Shown in pieces: positions 34,315 to 42,901 of a DNA stretch of 64,000 nt. Within the stretch, counting starts at the first letter, position 1, and each line of letters opens with the position of its first letter. The translations under genes were made by a program, and so were the position numbers. The notes under the pieces are model-generated. The model was not told where the DNA came from. It saw nothing but the letters and a program-made list of their open reading frames with translations, and made no database searches. This DNA comes from Agrococcus sp. ProA11 (GTDB lineage: Bacteria > Actinomycetota > Actinomycetes > Actinomycetales > Microbacteriaceae), in contig NZ_CP156989.1 of NCBI RefSeq assembly GCF_039880525.1, positions 186,001-250,000 on the forward strand. Reading direction: 5' to 3'.

Positions 34315-36372
34315 ATGCGCTCACGCCCTCGTCTGATCGTTGCCGCCGTCGTCACCGCGCTGCTGGGCGCTCTGCTGACCGTCGTCCCCACCGCTGGCCC
34401 CGACGGTGAGGCGGTCGCGGCGTCCGCCGCCGACTTCGACCCCGGCTTCCTGGTCTCCGACCAGCAGTTCTACGACGGCAGCGTGATGACCGCCAGCCAG
34501 GTGCAGGCATTCATTGACTCGGTGCACCCCGGCTGCTCCGCGGGCTACACCTGCCTCGACACCTACGCGCAGGCGACACCGTCGATTGCCGCGGACGCCT
34601 ACTGCGACGCCTTCACCGGCAGGTCGAACGAGTCGGCGGCGAGCATCATCGCGCGCGTGGGAGCGGCCTGCGACATCTCGCAGCGCGCGCTGCTGGTGAT
34701 CCTGCAGAAGGAGCAGGGGCTCGTCACGAGCCGAGCTCCCAGTGCTCGGGCCTACACGGCAGCGACCGGATTCGGCTGCCCCGACACCGCGCCCTGCGAC
34801 TCGAGCGTCGCCGGCTTCTTCTACCAGATCTACTACGGGGCCAGGCAGTTCCAGCGGTACGCGGCGCATCCCGAGCGCTGGGCGCACCGGGCGGGCGTGC
34901 AGAACTGGGTCTGGTGGCATCCGAACACGGCCTGCGGCCGCAGTTCCATCTTCATCCGCAATGCCGCCACCGCGGGCCTCTACAACTACACGCCGTACCG
35001 TCCGAACGCGGCGGCGCTCGCGAACCTCTACGGCACCGGTGACGCCTGCTCCGCCTACGGCAACCGCAACTTCTGGCGCATGTGGACCGACTGGTTCGGT
35101 GACCCGACCGTGACGCTGCCCAGCGCCAAGCGCCTGGCTGGAGCCAATCGCTACGAGACGGCCGCGGCGGTCTCCCGCAGTGCCTTCGCGCCCGGGGTGC
35201 CGGTGGTCTACCTCGCGAGCGGCGAGAAGTTCCCCGACGGGCTCTCGGCCAGCGCCGCCGCCGCGCACCAGGGCGGCCCGGTGCTGCTGACATCGCGCGA
35301 CTCGCTGCCGCAGAGCGTGCGCGATGAGATCGTGCGGCTGCGACCGCGCCAGGTGGTCATCGTCGGCGATACGCAGTCGATCTCGGTGAGTGTTGAGGCC
35401 GCGGTCCGAGCGCTCGTCCCGGGCTCCGGCACTCGCGCGGCGGTGACGGAGCAGGAGGCGCTACCGAGTTCGTCGACGCCCACGCCCGAACCGACCGCCA
35501 CACCGTCGCCCGAGCCGACAGCGTCGCCGTCGCCGGAGCCGACAGTGACACCATCGCCGGAGCCGACCGATGCGGCACTCGAGCCGACGCCGGCGCCTAC
35601 CGACGAGCCGCTCGAGCCGACGCCCGAGCCTACCGACGAAGCGCTCGAGCCCGCGCCTGCTTCCACCGATGCTGCGCTCGAGCCGTCCCCGACGTCGACG
35701 CCGACGCCCTCGCTCACCGAGCGAGCGCCGGAGGACGCCCAAGTCGCATCCGCAGCGCAGCCGGATGCCTCCACCTCCGGCGTGCTGCGGCTCGGCGGCG
35801 CGAACCGCTACGCGACCAGCCGGCTGATCGCCGAGCATGCCTTCGATGGGGCCGCCTCGGCGTTCGTCGCCACGGGGCTGCGCTTCCCGGATGCGCTCTC
35901 CGCCGGCCCCGCGGCAGCCCGCCGCGATGGTCCGGTGCTGCTCGTCGACGGCAGGCAGCAGTCGCTGGATGCGGCAACCCGTGCCACGTTGCAGCGCCTG
36001 GGCGTGCGCTGGGTCGGGGTCGTCGGCGACACGGCCTCGGTGCAGGCGGGGATGGCCACAGGCATCGGTGCCACCGGCGCCCAGGTCGTCCGCTACGCCG
36101 GCAGCAACCGGTTCGAGACGGCCGTGGCGCTCGCCGCGGACTTCGGCGATGTCGACACCGCCTACCTCGCGAGCGGCCAGGGCTTCGCAGACGCGCTGGC
36201 CGGGGCGGCCGCTGCCGGGGTGCGAGGCGCACCGCTGCTGCTGACGAGCAAGTGGTGCATGCCTGCGGAGACGCGCACCGCGCTCATCCGATCCATGCCC
36301 GACGAGGTGGTCGTGCTCGGCGGCCCACCGACGATCAGCACGGCGAGCGCCCAGTACGTCAGCTGCCGCTGA
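34315..36372 (+). CDS. Secreted cell-wall-binding repeat 2 protein with putative lytic domain
   Basis: The 685-residue protein has a Sec-type signal (RPRLIVAAVVTALLGALLTV). Residues about 40-265 form a conserved actinobacterial domain with LLVILQKEQGLVTS, reminiscent of lytic transglycosylase glutamate helices, and paired cysteines. Three cell-wall-binding repeats follow, each starting RxxGxNRYxT: at about 275-370, 495-590 and 590-685. Between the first and second lies a Thr/Pro/Glu/Ser-rich spacer (SPEPTASPSPEPT and on, about 385-485). It is probably bound to the wall and modifies it. It starts at ATG 34315; TTG 34291 is the alternative. Its last 14 bases overlap the opposite kinase gene. 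Confidence 0.87.
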   Translation: MRSRPRLIVAAVVTALLGALLTVVPTAGPDGEAVAASAADFDPGFLVSDQQFYDGSVMTASQVQAFIDSVHPGCSAGYTCLDTYAQATPSIAADAYCDAFTGRSNESAASIIARVGAACDISQRALLVILQKEQGLVTSRAPSARAYTAATGFGCPDTAPCDSSVAGFFYQIYYGARQFQRYAAHPERWAHRAGVQNWVWWHPNTACGRSSIFIRNAATAGLYNYTPYRPNAAALANLYGTGDACSAYGNRNFWRMWTDWFGDPTVTLPSAKRLAGANRYETAAAVSRSAFAPGVPVVYLASGEKFPDGLSASAAAAHQGGPVLLTSRDSLPQSVRDEIVRLRPRQVVIVGDTQSISVSVEAAVRALVPGSGTRAAVTEQEALPSSSTPTPEPTATPSPEPTASPSPEPTVTPSPEPTDAALEPTPAPTDEPLEPTPEPTDEALEPAPASTDAALEPSPTSTPTPSLTERAPEDAQVASAAQPDASTSGVLRLGGANRYATSRLIAEHAFDGAASAFVATGLRFPDALSAGPAAARRDGPVLLVDGRQQSLDAATRATLQRLGVRWVGVVGDTASVQAGMATGIGATGAQVVRYAGSNRFETAVALAADFGDVDTAYLASGQGFADALAGAAAAGVRGAPLLLTSKWCMPAETRTALIRSMPDEVVVLGGPPTISTASAQYVSCR

Positions 36373-37585
36373 GGTCGGGGGCAGGCATCCTCGCCCGCAC
36401 GAGCCAGCCCCCGCGGGAGCGCGGACCGGCCTCGAGCGAGCCGCCCATCGCGCCGACGCGCTCGCGCATGCCCACCAGGCCGGCGCCTGCCCCGTGCGGG
36501 CCGGAGCCCGCGCCGTGGCCGTTGTCGGCGATCTCCACCTCGAGCTCGTCGGCGAGGTAGCGCACGCGCACGTCGACCTGCGCCACGGGGCCGGCGTGCT
36601 TGCGCGCGTTGGTGAGCGCCTCCTGCACGGTGCGAAAGGCCGTCAGGCCGGCCATCGGCGAGACCGCCCGGGGCGTGCCGATCTCGGTGAGCGTCACGTG
36701 CTGGCCGCTCGTCTTCGCGGCTTCGACGAGCGAGGCCAGGGCGTCGAGTCCCGGCGCCGACGAGGCGTCGTCGTCCTCGGAGCGCAGCGTCACGACGAGC
36801 GACCGCAATTCACCGATCGCGTCGCGGGCCGACTGCTCGACGTGCCGCAGCGCATCCGCCGTCTTGTCCGCGTCGACCGTGAGCATCCGGCGCGCGGCAC
36901 CGGCCTGCACGCCCATCGCCGAGACGTGGTGCGCGACGACGTCATGCAGCTCACGCGCGATGCGCAGCCGCTCGAGCGAGACCGCCTGCTCTGCGAGCTG
37001 CGCCTGCTGCGCCTGGATCTCGGCATGCGCGGCCGCGAGGCGCTCCTGCTCGAGCGCGCTCGCCCAGGCGCGGTTGCCGAAGAGCCACGCGCCGCCGAAG
37101 TAGGCGACATTGATGACGACCTGGATCATCAGCAGCGCGAAGAACGCGGAGACGCCGCGCTCGCCGGTCTCCGGGTCGAAGAAGCCGCGCACGGCCGACG
37201 ACGCGAGCCACGCGGCCATCGCGATCACGATCACCAGGCGCACCCAGTGGGCCCGCTTGCGGTTCGGGTCCCACGCGCCGATCGAGTAGAAGCCCATGAA
37301 GAGCGCGACCTGCGAGGCATAGAGCTCGACGACCCCAAGCTCGCCCGCGGTGATGTAGACGACGGCCTGCGAGATCGACACGGCCACCGGATGCCGCCGG
37401 CGCAGCACCAGCGGTGCCGCGAGTAGCGCGGCGGCGAGCAACGGTTGCCAGATCGGCACGTCGACGAACTGCAGCCCGGTCATGGCGCTGAGCGCGACCA
37501 TGACGCAGCCGACGAGCGCGAGCGCGCCGGCGAGCACCACATCGCTCCGCAGCGAGCGAGCGTCGGGGGCGGGGCGCACGGGCAT
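36359..37585 (-). CDS. Sensor histidine kinase (HisKA_3 type)
   Basis: This 408-residue protein has five to six N-terminal membrane helices (residues about 15-170), a short coiled coil, the phospho-acceptor H214 in RIARELHDVVAHHVS and an HATPase_c domain at the end (GLTAFRTVQEALTNARKHA, EIADNGHGAGSGPHG, GLVGMRERVGAMGG). It matches NarL-type response regulators such as that at 33524-34210. The short loops between helices suggest intramembrane sensing of envelope stress, as in DesK/LiaS-like kinases; the signal is unknown. Confidence 0.92.
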   Translation of the reverse strand: MPVRPAPDARSLRSDVVLAGALALVGCVMVALSAMTGLQFVDVPIWQPLLAAALLAAPLVLRRRHPVAVSISQAVVYITAGELGVVELYASQVALFMGFYSIGAWDPNRKRAHWVRLVIVIAMAAWLASSAVRGFFDPETGERGVSAFFALLMIQVVINVAYFGGAWLFGNRAWASALEQERLAAAHAEIQAQQAQLAEQAVSLERLRIARELHDVVAHHVSAMGVQAGAARRMLTVDADKTADALRHVEQSARDAIGELRSLVVTLRSEDDDASSAPGLDALASLVEAAKTSGQHVTLTEIGTPRAVSPMAGLTAFRTVQEALTNARKHAGPVAQVDVRVRYLADELEVEIADNGHGAGSGPHGAGAGLVGMRERVGAMGGSLEAGPRSRGGWLVRARMPAPDLSGS

Positions 37586-37691
37586 GCGTTCGAGCCTAGG
37601 CGTGGGGCAGGCGGCGTGCCTCCCTCCACTGGCGGGCGGACGCGGCGGGTCGGCTCCGTCGCGCGGGGGAGGGCGGCGCAGCCGCTCCGGC

Positions 37692-38126
37692 TCAGCCCTC
37701 CAGGATCGACCGCAGCCGCTGCAGGTCCTGCTGGTTCGCCCGCCGCATCGCCCCAGCGAGCAGTGGTGCCGCCAGCCGCGAGAAGCCTGCCGGCTCGCCG
37801 CTGTTGCGCAGCATCATCTGCGTGCCGCCCGGGGCATCGGACCACTCGTAGATCGTCGTCATCGGGAACGGCCCCTGCGCGGTGCTCATCACGAGGCGCT
37901 CATCGGGCACGTGCTCCCGCACCTCATACGTGTAGGCGAGGCGTCGACCGAGGAAGCGCGCAACGAACGCGACGCGGCTGCCGACGCCCAGGGGCGGCTC
38001 CGTCTCCCATTCGACCGAGCGGATGTTCTCGTACCACTCGGTCGCGTTGTCCGGGTCGGCGACGTACGCGGCGACAACGGAACGCGGCCGGGCGATCTCG
38101 ACCGACGTGCGGACATCCACAGGCAT
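37692..38126 (-). CDS. SRPBCC family protein (polyketide cyclase/dehydrase-like)
   Basis: A 144-residue single-domain SRPBCC (START-like) protein: VEIARPRSVVAAYVADPDNATEWYENIRSVEW at the N-terminus, GVGSRVAFVARFLGRRLAYTYEV in the beta-sheet and a long C-terminal helix (LLAGAMRRANQQDLQRLRSILE). The fold binds hydrophobic ligands in a deep cavity; no catalytic role is evident. It is not in an obvious operon: 107 bases separate it from the kinase gene upstream on the right-to-left strand, and the DUF6153 gene is divergent. Confidence 0.85.
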   Translation of the reverse strand: MPVDVRTSVEIARPRSVVAAYVADPDNATEWYENIRSVEWETEPPLGVGSRVAFVARFLGRRLAYTYEVREHVPDERLVMSTAQGPFPMTTIYEWSDAPGGTQMMLRNSGEPAGFSRLAAPLLAGAMRRANQQDLQRLRSILEG

Positions 38127-38201
38127 GCCGGAACCGTAGCGCGCATTGCGCCATTTCCGCCCCCGCCTGATGCGGAGCGGCGGCGGCGTAGACTGGAGCC
38201 G

Positions 38202-38735
38202 ATGGGAACCTGGCAGCCGGAGCGGGCCCGCGTCGTCTCACGCGGCCTGCCGTTGCGCGCGCTGCTGCTGATGGGCACGACCGTCGTGCTCCTCATCGTG
38301 GGACTGCTGGGGATGCACGCGCTGGCCGGCTCGACGGGCGGGCACACCGGAGCCGGTGCCGTGCAGAGTGGTGCCGCTCATGCCGACACCTCGGTCGCGG
38401 CGACCGGTGCGCACCATGTCGAGGCCGGCTCGCCGCCCGCGGTCGCGCTGCAGCATGCCCACACCTCCGCTCATGCGGATGCGGCTGTTGGCGCCGCCTC
38501 GCACAAGGATCTGCAGTGTGCAGAGACCTGCGCCGGCACCCCGCTCGGCCACGAGCACATCGCCGTCGCCTGCGTGCTCGCGCTGCTCGCGGGACTCCTC
38601 CTGCTGACGCCGCCGCGTGTGCTCGCCCGCGGCTGGATGCCGGCGATGCCGGCGCTCGGCGCGCTCAGCGTCGGCTCGACGCAGATCGGGCCGCCGCCTC
38701 CCTCGCTCATCCAGCTCTCGATCAGTCGGACCTGA
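38202..38735 (+). CDS. DUF6153 family membrane protein
   Basis: The 177-residue product has a basic head, helix 1 (ALLLMGTTVVLLIVGLLGMHAL), a His-rich external loop (SGGHTGAG, GAHHVEAG, LQHAHTSAHAD, HKDLQCAETCAG) and helix 2 (HIAVACVLALLAGLLLLTPP), then a tail. This is the DUF6153 pattern, a family that sits beside DUF305 genes in actinobacterial copper loci. The His and Cys residues outside the membrane suggest metal binding. A GGAG site precedes the ATG at 38202. It heads a three-gene run in one direction. Confidence 0.8.
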   Translation: MGTWQPERARVVSRGLPLRALLLMGTTVVLLIVGLLGMHALAGSTGGHTGAGAVQSGAAHADTSVAATGAHHVEAGSPPAVALQHAHTSAHADAAVGAASHKDLQCAETCAGTPLGHEHIAVACVLALLAGLLLLTPPRVLARGWMPAMPALGALSVGSTQIGPPPPSLIQLSISRT

Positions 38736-38827
38736 TCGGTCTGCCTGGCCCCCGGCCAGGCCGCGCGGCCACCGCATTCGCGGAGGCCGCCAGACCGACA
38801 CATCCGATCGAGAACAGGACCACCACC

Positions 38828-39418
38828 ATGAAGCAGTACCGCCGCGCGCTGGCAGCCAGCGCCCTCACCCTCGCGCTCGTCCTCACCGGCTGCAGCGCTA
38901 CCACCCAGGCGCCCGCCGAGACGAGCGCCCCCGCAGCGACGGCATCGTCGTCGGCCAATCAGGTCGACGAGATGTTCGTCACGATGATGATCCCCCACCA
39001 CCAGCAGGCCGTTGAGATGGCCGATCTCATGCTCACGAAGACGGATGCCGATGCTGACGTGCTCGCGCTCGCCGAGCAGATCCGTGCCGCACAGGCCCCC
39101 GAGATCGAGCTGATGCTCGGCTGGCTGGAGGAGTGGGGCGTGCCCTACTCGCCCGACGACGATCACGGCATGGGCGACGGAGCCGGCGAGGGCATGATGT
39201 CGGAAGCGGACATGACCGAGCTGGAGGAGGCGACCGGCGATGAGGCGAGCCGGCTCTTCCTCGAGCAGATGATCGTGCACCATGAGGGCGCCGTGCTGAT
39301 GACCGACATGCAGCTCGAGAACGGGCAGGACCCGGATGTGCTCGAACTCGCACAGCAGATGAACGACGACCAGTCGGCCGAGATCCTGACGATGCGGCAA
39401 CTGCTCACCGAGATCTGA
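38828..39418 (+). CDS. DUF305 lipoprotein, copper-type
   Basis: The 196-residue protein has a lipoprotein signal with lipobox LTGC at about residues 19-22, then a DUF305 ferritin-like helical domain with the paired motifs MMIPHHQQAVEMADLML and QMIVHHEGAVLMTDMQL. DUF305 proteins are exported and often found with copper-resistance genes; the HH and Met residues may bind the metal. It lies 92 bases after the DUF6153 gene. A 14-pair hairpin follows its stop, so it may end the transcript or reduce expression of the next gene. Confidence 0.9.
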   Translation: MKQYRRALAASALTLALVLTGCSATTQAPAETSAPAATASSSANQVDEMFVTMMIPHHQQAVEMADLMLTKTDADADVLALAEQIRAAQAPEIELMLGWLEEWGVPYSPDDDHGMGDGAGEGMMSEADMTELEEATGDEASRLFLEQMIVHHEGAVLMTDMQLENGQDPDVLELAQQMNDDQSAEILTMRQLLTEI

Positions 39419-39429
39419 CGGATGCATCA

Positions 39430-39465
39430 GGTTGCGCCCGAGCCGAGACGCGCTCGGGCGCAACC
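39430..39465 (+). terminator. Strong hairpin after the DUF305 gene
   Basis: GGTTGCGCCCGAGC (39430-39443) and GCTCGGGCGCAACC (39452-39465) pair perfectly over 14 bases with an eight-base loop, 11 bases after the DUF305 stop. Confidence 0.8.
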
Positions 39466-39535
39466 CCATCCGCGTGCGGCTGGTGGCCATCGCTGCCGCC
39501 GCTCCATCGATCGCACCCTCGCCGGAAGGCCCACT

Positions 39536-40444
39536 ATGAGACTCACCCCATCCATCACCGTCGCCGCGGCGGCCCTCGTCATCGGGCTCGCCGGCTGCAG
39601 CGCTGGCAACCCGCCCGCGACCCCCGCCCCGGCATCTGACGCCGCGCCGCCCAGCAACACGGCCCAGTCCGACGCTCCGGCGCAGTCCAGCGCGGGCGAG
39701 GCCAGCCTGGAGCAGCTCGGCCACATCCATGCCATCGACAGCACAGCTGACGGCGAGATCCTGCTCGCCAGCCACAGCGGCCTCTACCGGCTCGACGACG
39801 CCGGCACGCTCGCCGGGCCGATCGGCGGCGACGACTTCGACGGCATGGGCTTCACCGTGGTCGGCAGCACGCTGTTCGCGTCCGGTCACCCCGGTTCGCA
39901 GACGCCGGCTGAGCTCGGCAGCCCCAGCCTCGGCATCATCCGCAGCGACGACGGCGGCCAGTCGTGGTCGCCGGTCGCGCTCTCCTCTGAGGCCGACTTC
40001 CACGTGCTGACGGCCAGCCCCGACGGCAGGCTCCACGGCATCGCGACGCGAGCGCCGGAGCTGCTCTCGAGCGCCGACGAGGGCGCCAGGTGGGTGGCAG
40101 GCACGGAGCTCGCGGCGGTCGACCTGGCCGCCACCGATGACCGCCTGTTTGCCGCCACCGAGCAGGGCGTGCAGAGCAGCGACGACGGGGGCGCGAGCTT
40201 CACGCTGCTCGACGGTGCACCGCTGCTGTACACGATCGAGGTGCTCGGCGACGGCTCACTCGTTGGCGTCGACACCAGTGGTGTCGTGCAGCTGCAGACG
40301 GCCGAGGGCTGGGAGCGGCTCGGCTCGGTGGACGGCGCGGGTGCGTTCGGAGTCGTCGGCGACGACCGCATCCTGGCCGTCGACGATCGCGGCGTCGTCG
40401 AGATCACGGGCGGCGACGCGGTGGTGCTGGTGCCGATCGGCTGA
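39536..40444 (+). CDS. F510_1955-type sortilin/BNR-repeat lipoprotein
   Basis: The 302-residue lipoprotein has lipobox LAGC near residue 20, a Pro/Ala/Ser linker, then a beta-propeller with BNR/sortilin-like turns: HIHAIDSTADGEILLASHSGLYR, IIRSDDGGQSWSP, LLSSADEGARWVAG and VQSSDDGGASFTLLDG. This is the pattern of the F510_1955 family, annotated as glycosylhydrolase-like, found beside DUF305 and DUF6153 genes in copper loci. Enzymatic activity is unproven. A GGAAGG site precedes the ATG at 39536. Confidence 0.82.
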   Translation: MRLTPSITVAAAALVIGLAGCSAGNPPATPAPASDAAPPSNTAQSDAPAQSSAGEASLEQLGHIHAIDSTADGEILLASHSGLYRLDDAGTLAGPIGGDDFDGMGFTVVGSTLFASGHPGSQTPAELGSPSLGIIRSDDGGQSWSPVALSSEADFHVLTASPDGRLHGIATRAPELLSSADEGARWVAGTELAAVDLAATDDRLFAATEQGVQSSDDGGASFTLLDGAPLLYTIEVLGDGSLVGVDTSGVVQLQTAEGWERLGSVDGAGAFGVVGDDRILAVDDRGVVEITGGDAVVLVPIG

Positions 40445-40454
40445 TCGGTGCCCG

Positions 40455-40811
40455 GTGTGGGACCCAGGAGCGGCGCCGGACATCGGACCGAAGTGGCACA
40501 TCGGCCACACCATCCTCGAGCAGCAGCGCGTCGCTGGCTGCGGAGGGAAGGTCGTGCAGCAGCTTGCCCAGGAGCTGCGGAGTGAGTTCCGGGCGATGGC
40601 CGGTCTGTCGCGCTCGAAATTGCTGTACATGCGCAGTTTCGCAGAAGCGCGGCCCTACGGATTCTCAATCGTCCCGCAGCATGTGGGACATTTGCCCTGA
40701 GGCCACTTCGGCCTGCTGATCGACAAGCTCGACGCGCGTCAGGACCGCGACTGGTGCGCGGAGTGCGCCGTCGATGAGGGCTGGTCCCGCGCGGCGCTCG
40801 GAGCAGCTTGA
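40455..40811 (+). pseudogene. DUF1016 (YhcG/PDDEXK) N-terminal domain remnant
   Basis: One frame reads WHIGHTILEQQRVAGCGGKV, VQQLAQELRSEFRAMAGLSR, SKLLYMRSFAEARP, then LP-stop-GHFGLLIDKLDARQDRDWCA and DEGWSRAAL. This follows the DUF1016_N block of YhcG-type proteins (IGRxILxxQ, LxxxFPxMxGFSxxNLxYMRxFA, LPWGHxxxLLDKL). At 40698-40700 TGA replaces the conserved Trp codon TGG. The C-terminal PD-(D/E)XK nuclease half is missing. It is a dead piece of an accessory, probably defence-related gene. Confidence 0.8.
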
Positions 40812-40832
40812 ACGGGCGTTCGGTCGCCGCGT

Positions 40833-42068
40833 CTACGCGGGCTGGCCTGGCAGCTTGAGTGAGCCCGTTGCCGCGCGACCCGGGAAGGCGAGCATGACGG
40901 CGGCGCTGACCAGCCAGACGCCGCCCGACCCGGCGAGCAGCAGCAGCGGCTCGACCCCTGCGAGCGCCCCGGCGATCGCGGTGCCCGCCGCGGCCGCGGC
41001 CGTGCGCAGCGCCGATCCGACCGTGAACACCTGCGCGACCACGTCATCCGGGCTCTCCGTGCGGCGCAGCAGGAGCATCGCGGCGGTAGGCGCCGCCGTG
41101 CAGAGGCCCGAGAGGCCGACGAGCGCGATGGTCCAGCCGAGGCCGATGTCGAGCGCGGCAGCGAGGGTCGCGAGGCCGGTCAGGCCGTAGCCGATCGCCA
41201 TCGTCAATTGCGGGGAGATGCGCTGGCGGCGCAACGGCTCGATCACCGCGCCGACGAGCGCCCCGACCGCGAATGCGGCGACGATGAGCGCGCTCATCGC
41301 GGCGTCACCGGCGGCGACCACGGCGATGCCGATCGCGGCGATCGGCATGATGCCGCGGCCGAGCTCGGCGAGCGTGCCGGAGGTGGTGACGACGGCGAGC
41401 GGCCGATGCGTGGTGAGCGTGACGATGCCCGCGCTCATCGAGCGCAGCAGTCCCTTGCGCTCCGTCTCGCGCGGCTGCACGCGCAGCAGCGCGTAGGCGG
41501 CGACAGCTGCCAGCGCCACGGCCGCCATCAGCAGCAGCGCCGCCCGTGCCCCGAGCGTCGGGGCGAGCACGGCAACGGCCGCGGGGCCGGCGACGCCGCT
41601 GACGTTGTAGCTGAGCGAGTCGAGCGCATACGCCTGCCGGGCGTTGGAGCCTGGCGGGGCGATGAAGCTCGACAGGCCGCCGAAGCCGAAGGGCGTCAGC
41701 AGCCCGCTGATCACGAGCGCGATCGCGACCGCCCACACCGGCACCGGCCCGATCGAGGCGGCGATGGCGTAGGCGGCGGCGGTGCCGGCCGCGGCCGTCA
41801 TCATCATCGCGCGAGGCCGGTGGGCGCCATCCAGCAGCGCTCCCACGAGCGGTGCCGCGACGATGCCGGGAACGAGCGCGAGGGCGACGAGCATCGCGCC
41901 GAGCCCGACGTCGCCGAACTCCTGCACCGCCAGGATCGGGATGGCGATCTGCGCGCCGGAGGCCGCCGTGCGGATCGGCACGGAGGCGGCGAGCTGCCGG
42001 GGCCCGCCGACGGACCCCGCCGAGCGCTGCGCGCTGGGCGGGCTCGTCGACTGGCCGGTGCGGGTCAC
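40833..42068 (-). CDS. MFS transporter coupled to metQ
   Basis: The 411-residue protein has about eleven to twelve membrane helices after a hydrophilic head (TRTGQSTSPPSAQRSAGSV). The block VGALLDGAHRPRAMMMTAAAG is the MFS 2-3 loop, and FGGLSSFIAPPGSNARQAYALDS is a typical helix 4-5 region of MFS_1/enterobactin-exporter-like drug pumps. The GTG at 42068 overlaps the metQ stop by four bases (GTGA), so it is the last gene of the metNIQ operon. A role in methionine-related export is possible but not shown. Confidence 0.83.
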   Translation of the reverse strand: MTRTGQSTSPPSAQRSAGSVGGPRQLAASVPIRTAASGAQIAIPILAVQEFGDVGLGAMLVALALVPGIVAAPLVGALLDGAHRPRAMMMTAAAGTAAAYAIAASIGPVPVWAVAIALVISGLLTPFGFGGLSSFIAPPGSNARQAYALDSLSYNVSGVAGPAAVAVLAPTLGARAALLLMAAVALAAVAAYALLRVQPRETERKGLLRSMSAGIVTLTTHRPLAVVTTSGTLAELGRGIMPIAAIGIAVVAAGDAAMSALIVAAFAVGALVGAVIEPLRRQRISPQLTMAIGYGLTGLATLAAALDIGLGWTIALVGLSGLCTAAPTAAMLLLRRTESPDDVVAQVFTVGSALRTAAAAAGTAIAGALAGVEPLLLLAGSGGVWLVSAAVMLAFPGRAATGSLKLPGQPA

Positions 42069-42892
42069 TCGGCGATGGGGACGATCAGGCCGCCCCACGT
42101 CTCCAGGATGTACGCCTTCGTCTCGTCGCTCGTGAGCAGGTCATACAGCGCGGTCACGCGCGGGTCGTCCTGCAGCTCGGGCGTGGTGACGAGCGAGTTG
42201 AAGTAGTTGGAGTCGGTGCCTTCGGTGAGGATCGCCTGCTCCTGCGTGAGCCCGGCCGGCAGCGCGAAGGAGGCGGTGACGAAGACGGCGTCGTTGTCGG
42301 GGATCGCCAGCGGCAGCGTGGCGTTCTCGACCTCGGTGAACTGGAAGTCCTTCGGGTTGGCGGTGACGCCGTCGAGGTTGGTGGTGCCCTCGGCGATCTC
42401 GATCAGCCCCTCGGCCGCGAGGATCTCCAGCGCGCGCGCTTCGTTGGTCGGGTCGTTCGGGATGGCGATGGTGGCGCCGTCCTCGAGCTCGTCGAGCGAC
42501 GAGAGCGACTCCGAGTAGAAGGCGGCAGCCGGCAGGTAGACCTCGCCGACCGCGACCAGCTCGCCGCCCGCCTGCGAGTTGTAGGTCTCCATGAAGGTGG
42601 AGTTCTGGAACAGGTTGGCCTCGGTGGAGCCATCCGTCAGGGCCGGGTTGGGGGTGTTGTAGTCGGTGAACTCGACCCACTCGATGTCGAGACCGGCTTC
42701 TGCTGCGAGGTTCTCGTCGACCCAGGTGAGCATGTCGCCGGCCGGCACCGGCAGGGCGCCGACGCGGATGGTGCCGAGCGAGCCGTCCTCGGGGGCCTCG
42801 GCGGGGGCGCTCGCCGAGCAGGCGGCGAGGGTCGCGACCGTGAGGCCGGCGGCGATGGTCGTCGCGATGCGACGCTTGAGGGTGAACTGCAT
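42065..42892 (-). CDS. metQ: Methionine-binding lipoprotein
   Basis: This 275-residue lipoprotein has lipobox LAAC (residues about 22-25) and the NlpA/MetQ fold: IRVGALPVPAGDMLTWV, VEFTDYNTPNPALTDGSTEANLFQN, ATIAIPNDPTNEARALEILA and DNDAVFVTASFA. It would bind D- or L-methionine or related peptides outside the membrane and hand it to MetNI. It is the third gene in the order metN-metI-metQ, nine bases after metI. Confidence 0.92.
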   Translation of the reverse strand: MQFTLKRRIATTIAAGLTVATLAACSASAPAEAPEDGSLGTIRVGALPVPAGDMLTWVDENLAAEAGLDIEWVEFTDYNTPNPALTDGSTEANLFQNSTFMETYNSQAGGELVAVGEVYLPAAAFYSESLSSLDELEDGATIAIPNDPTNEARALEILAAEGLIEIAEGTTNLDGVTANPKDFQFTEVENATLPLAIPDNDAVFVTASFALPAGLTQEQAILTEGTDSNYFNSLVTTPELQDDPRVTALYDLLTSDETKAYILETWGGLIVPIAE

Positions 42893-42901
42893 GGGGCTTC
42901 C

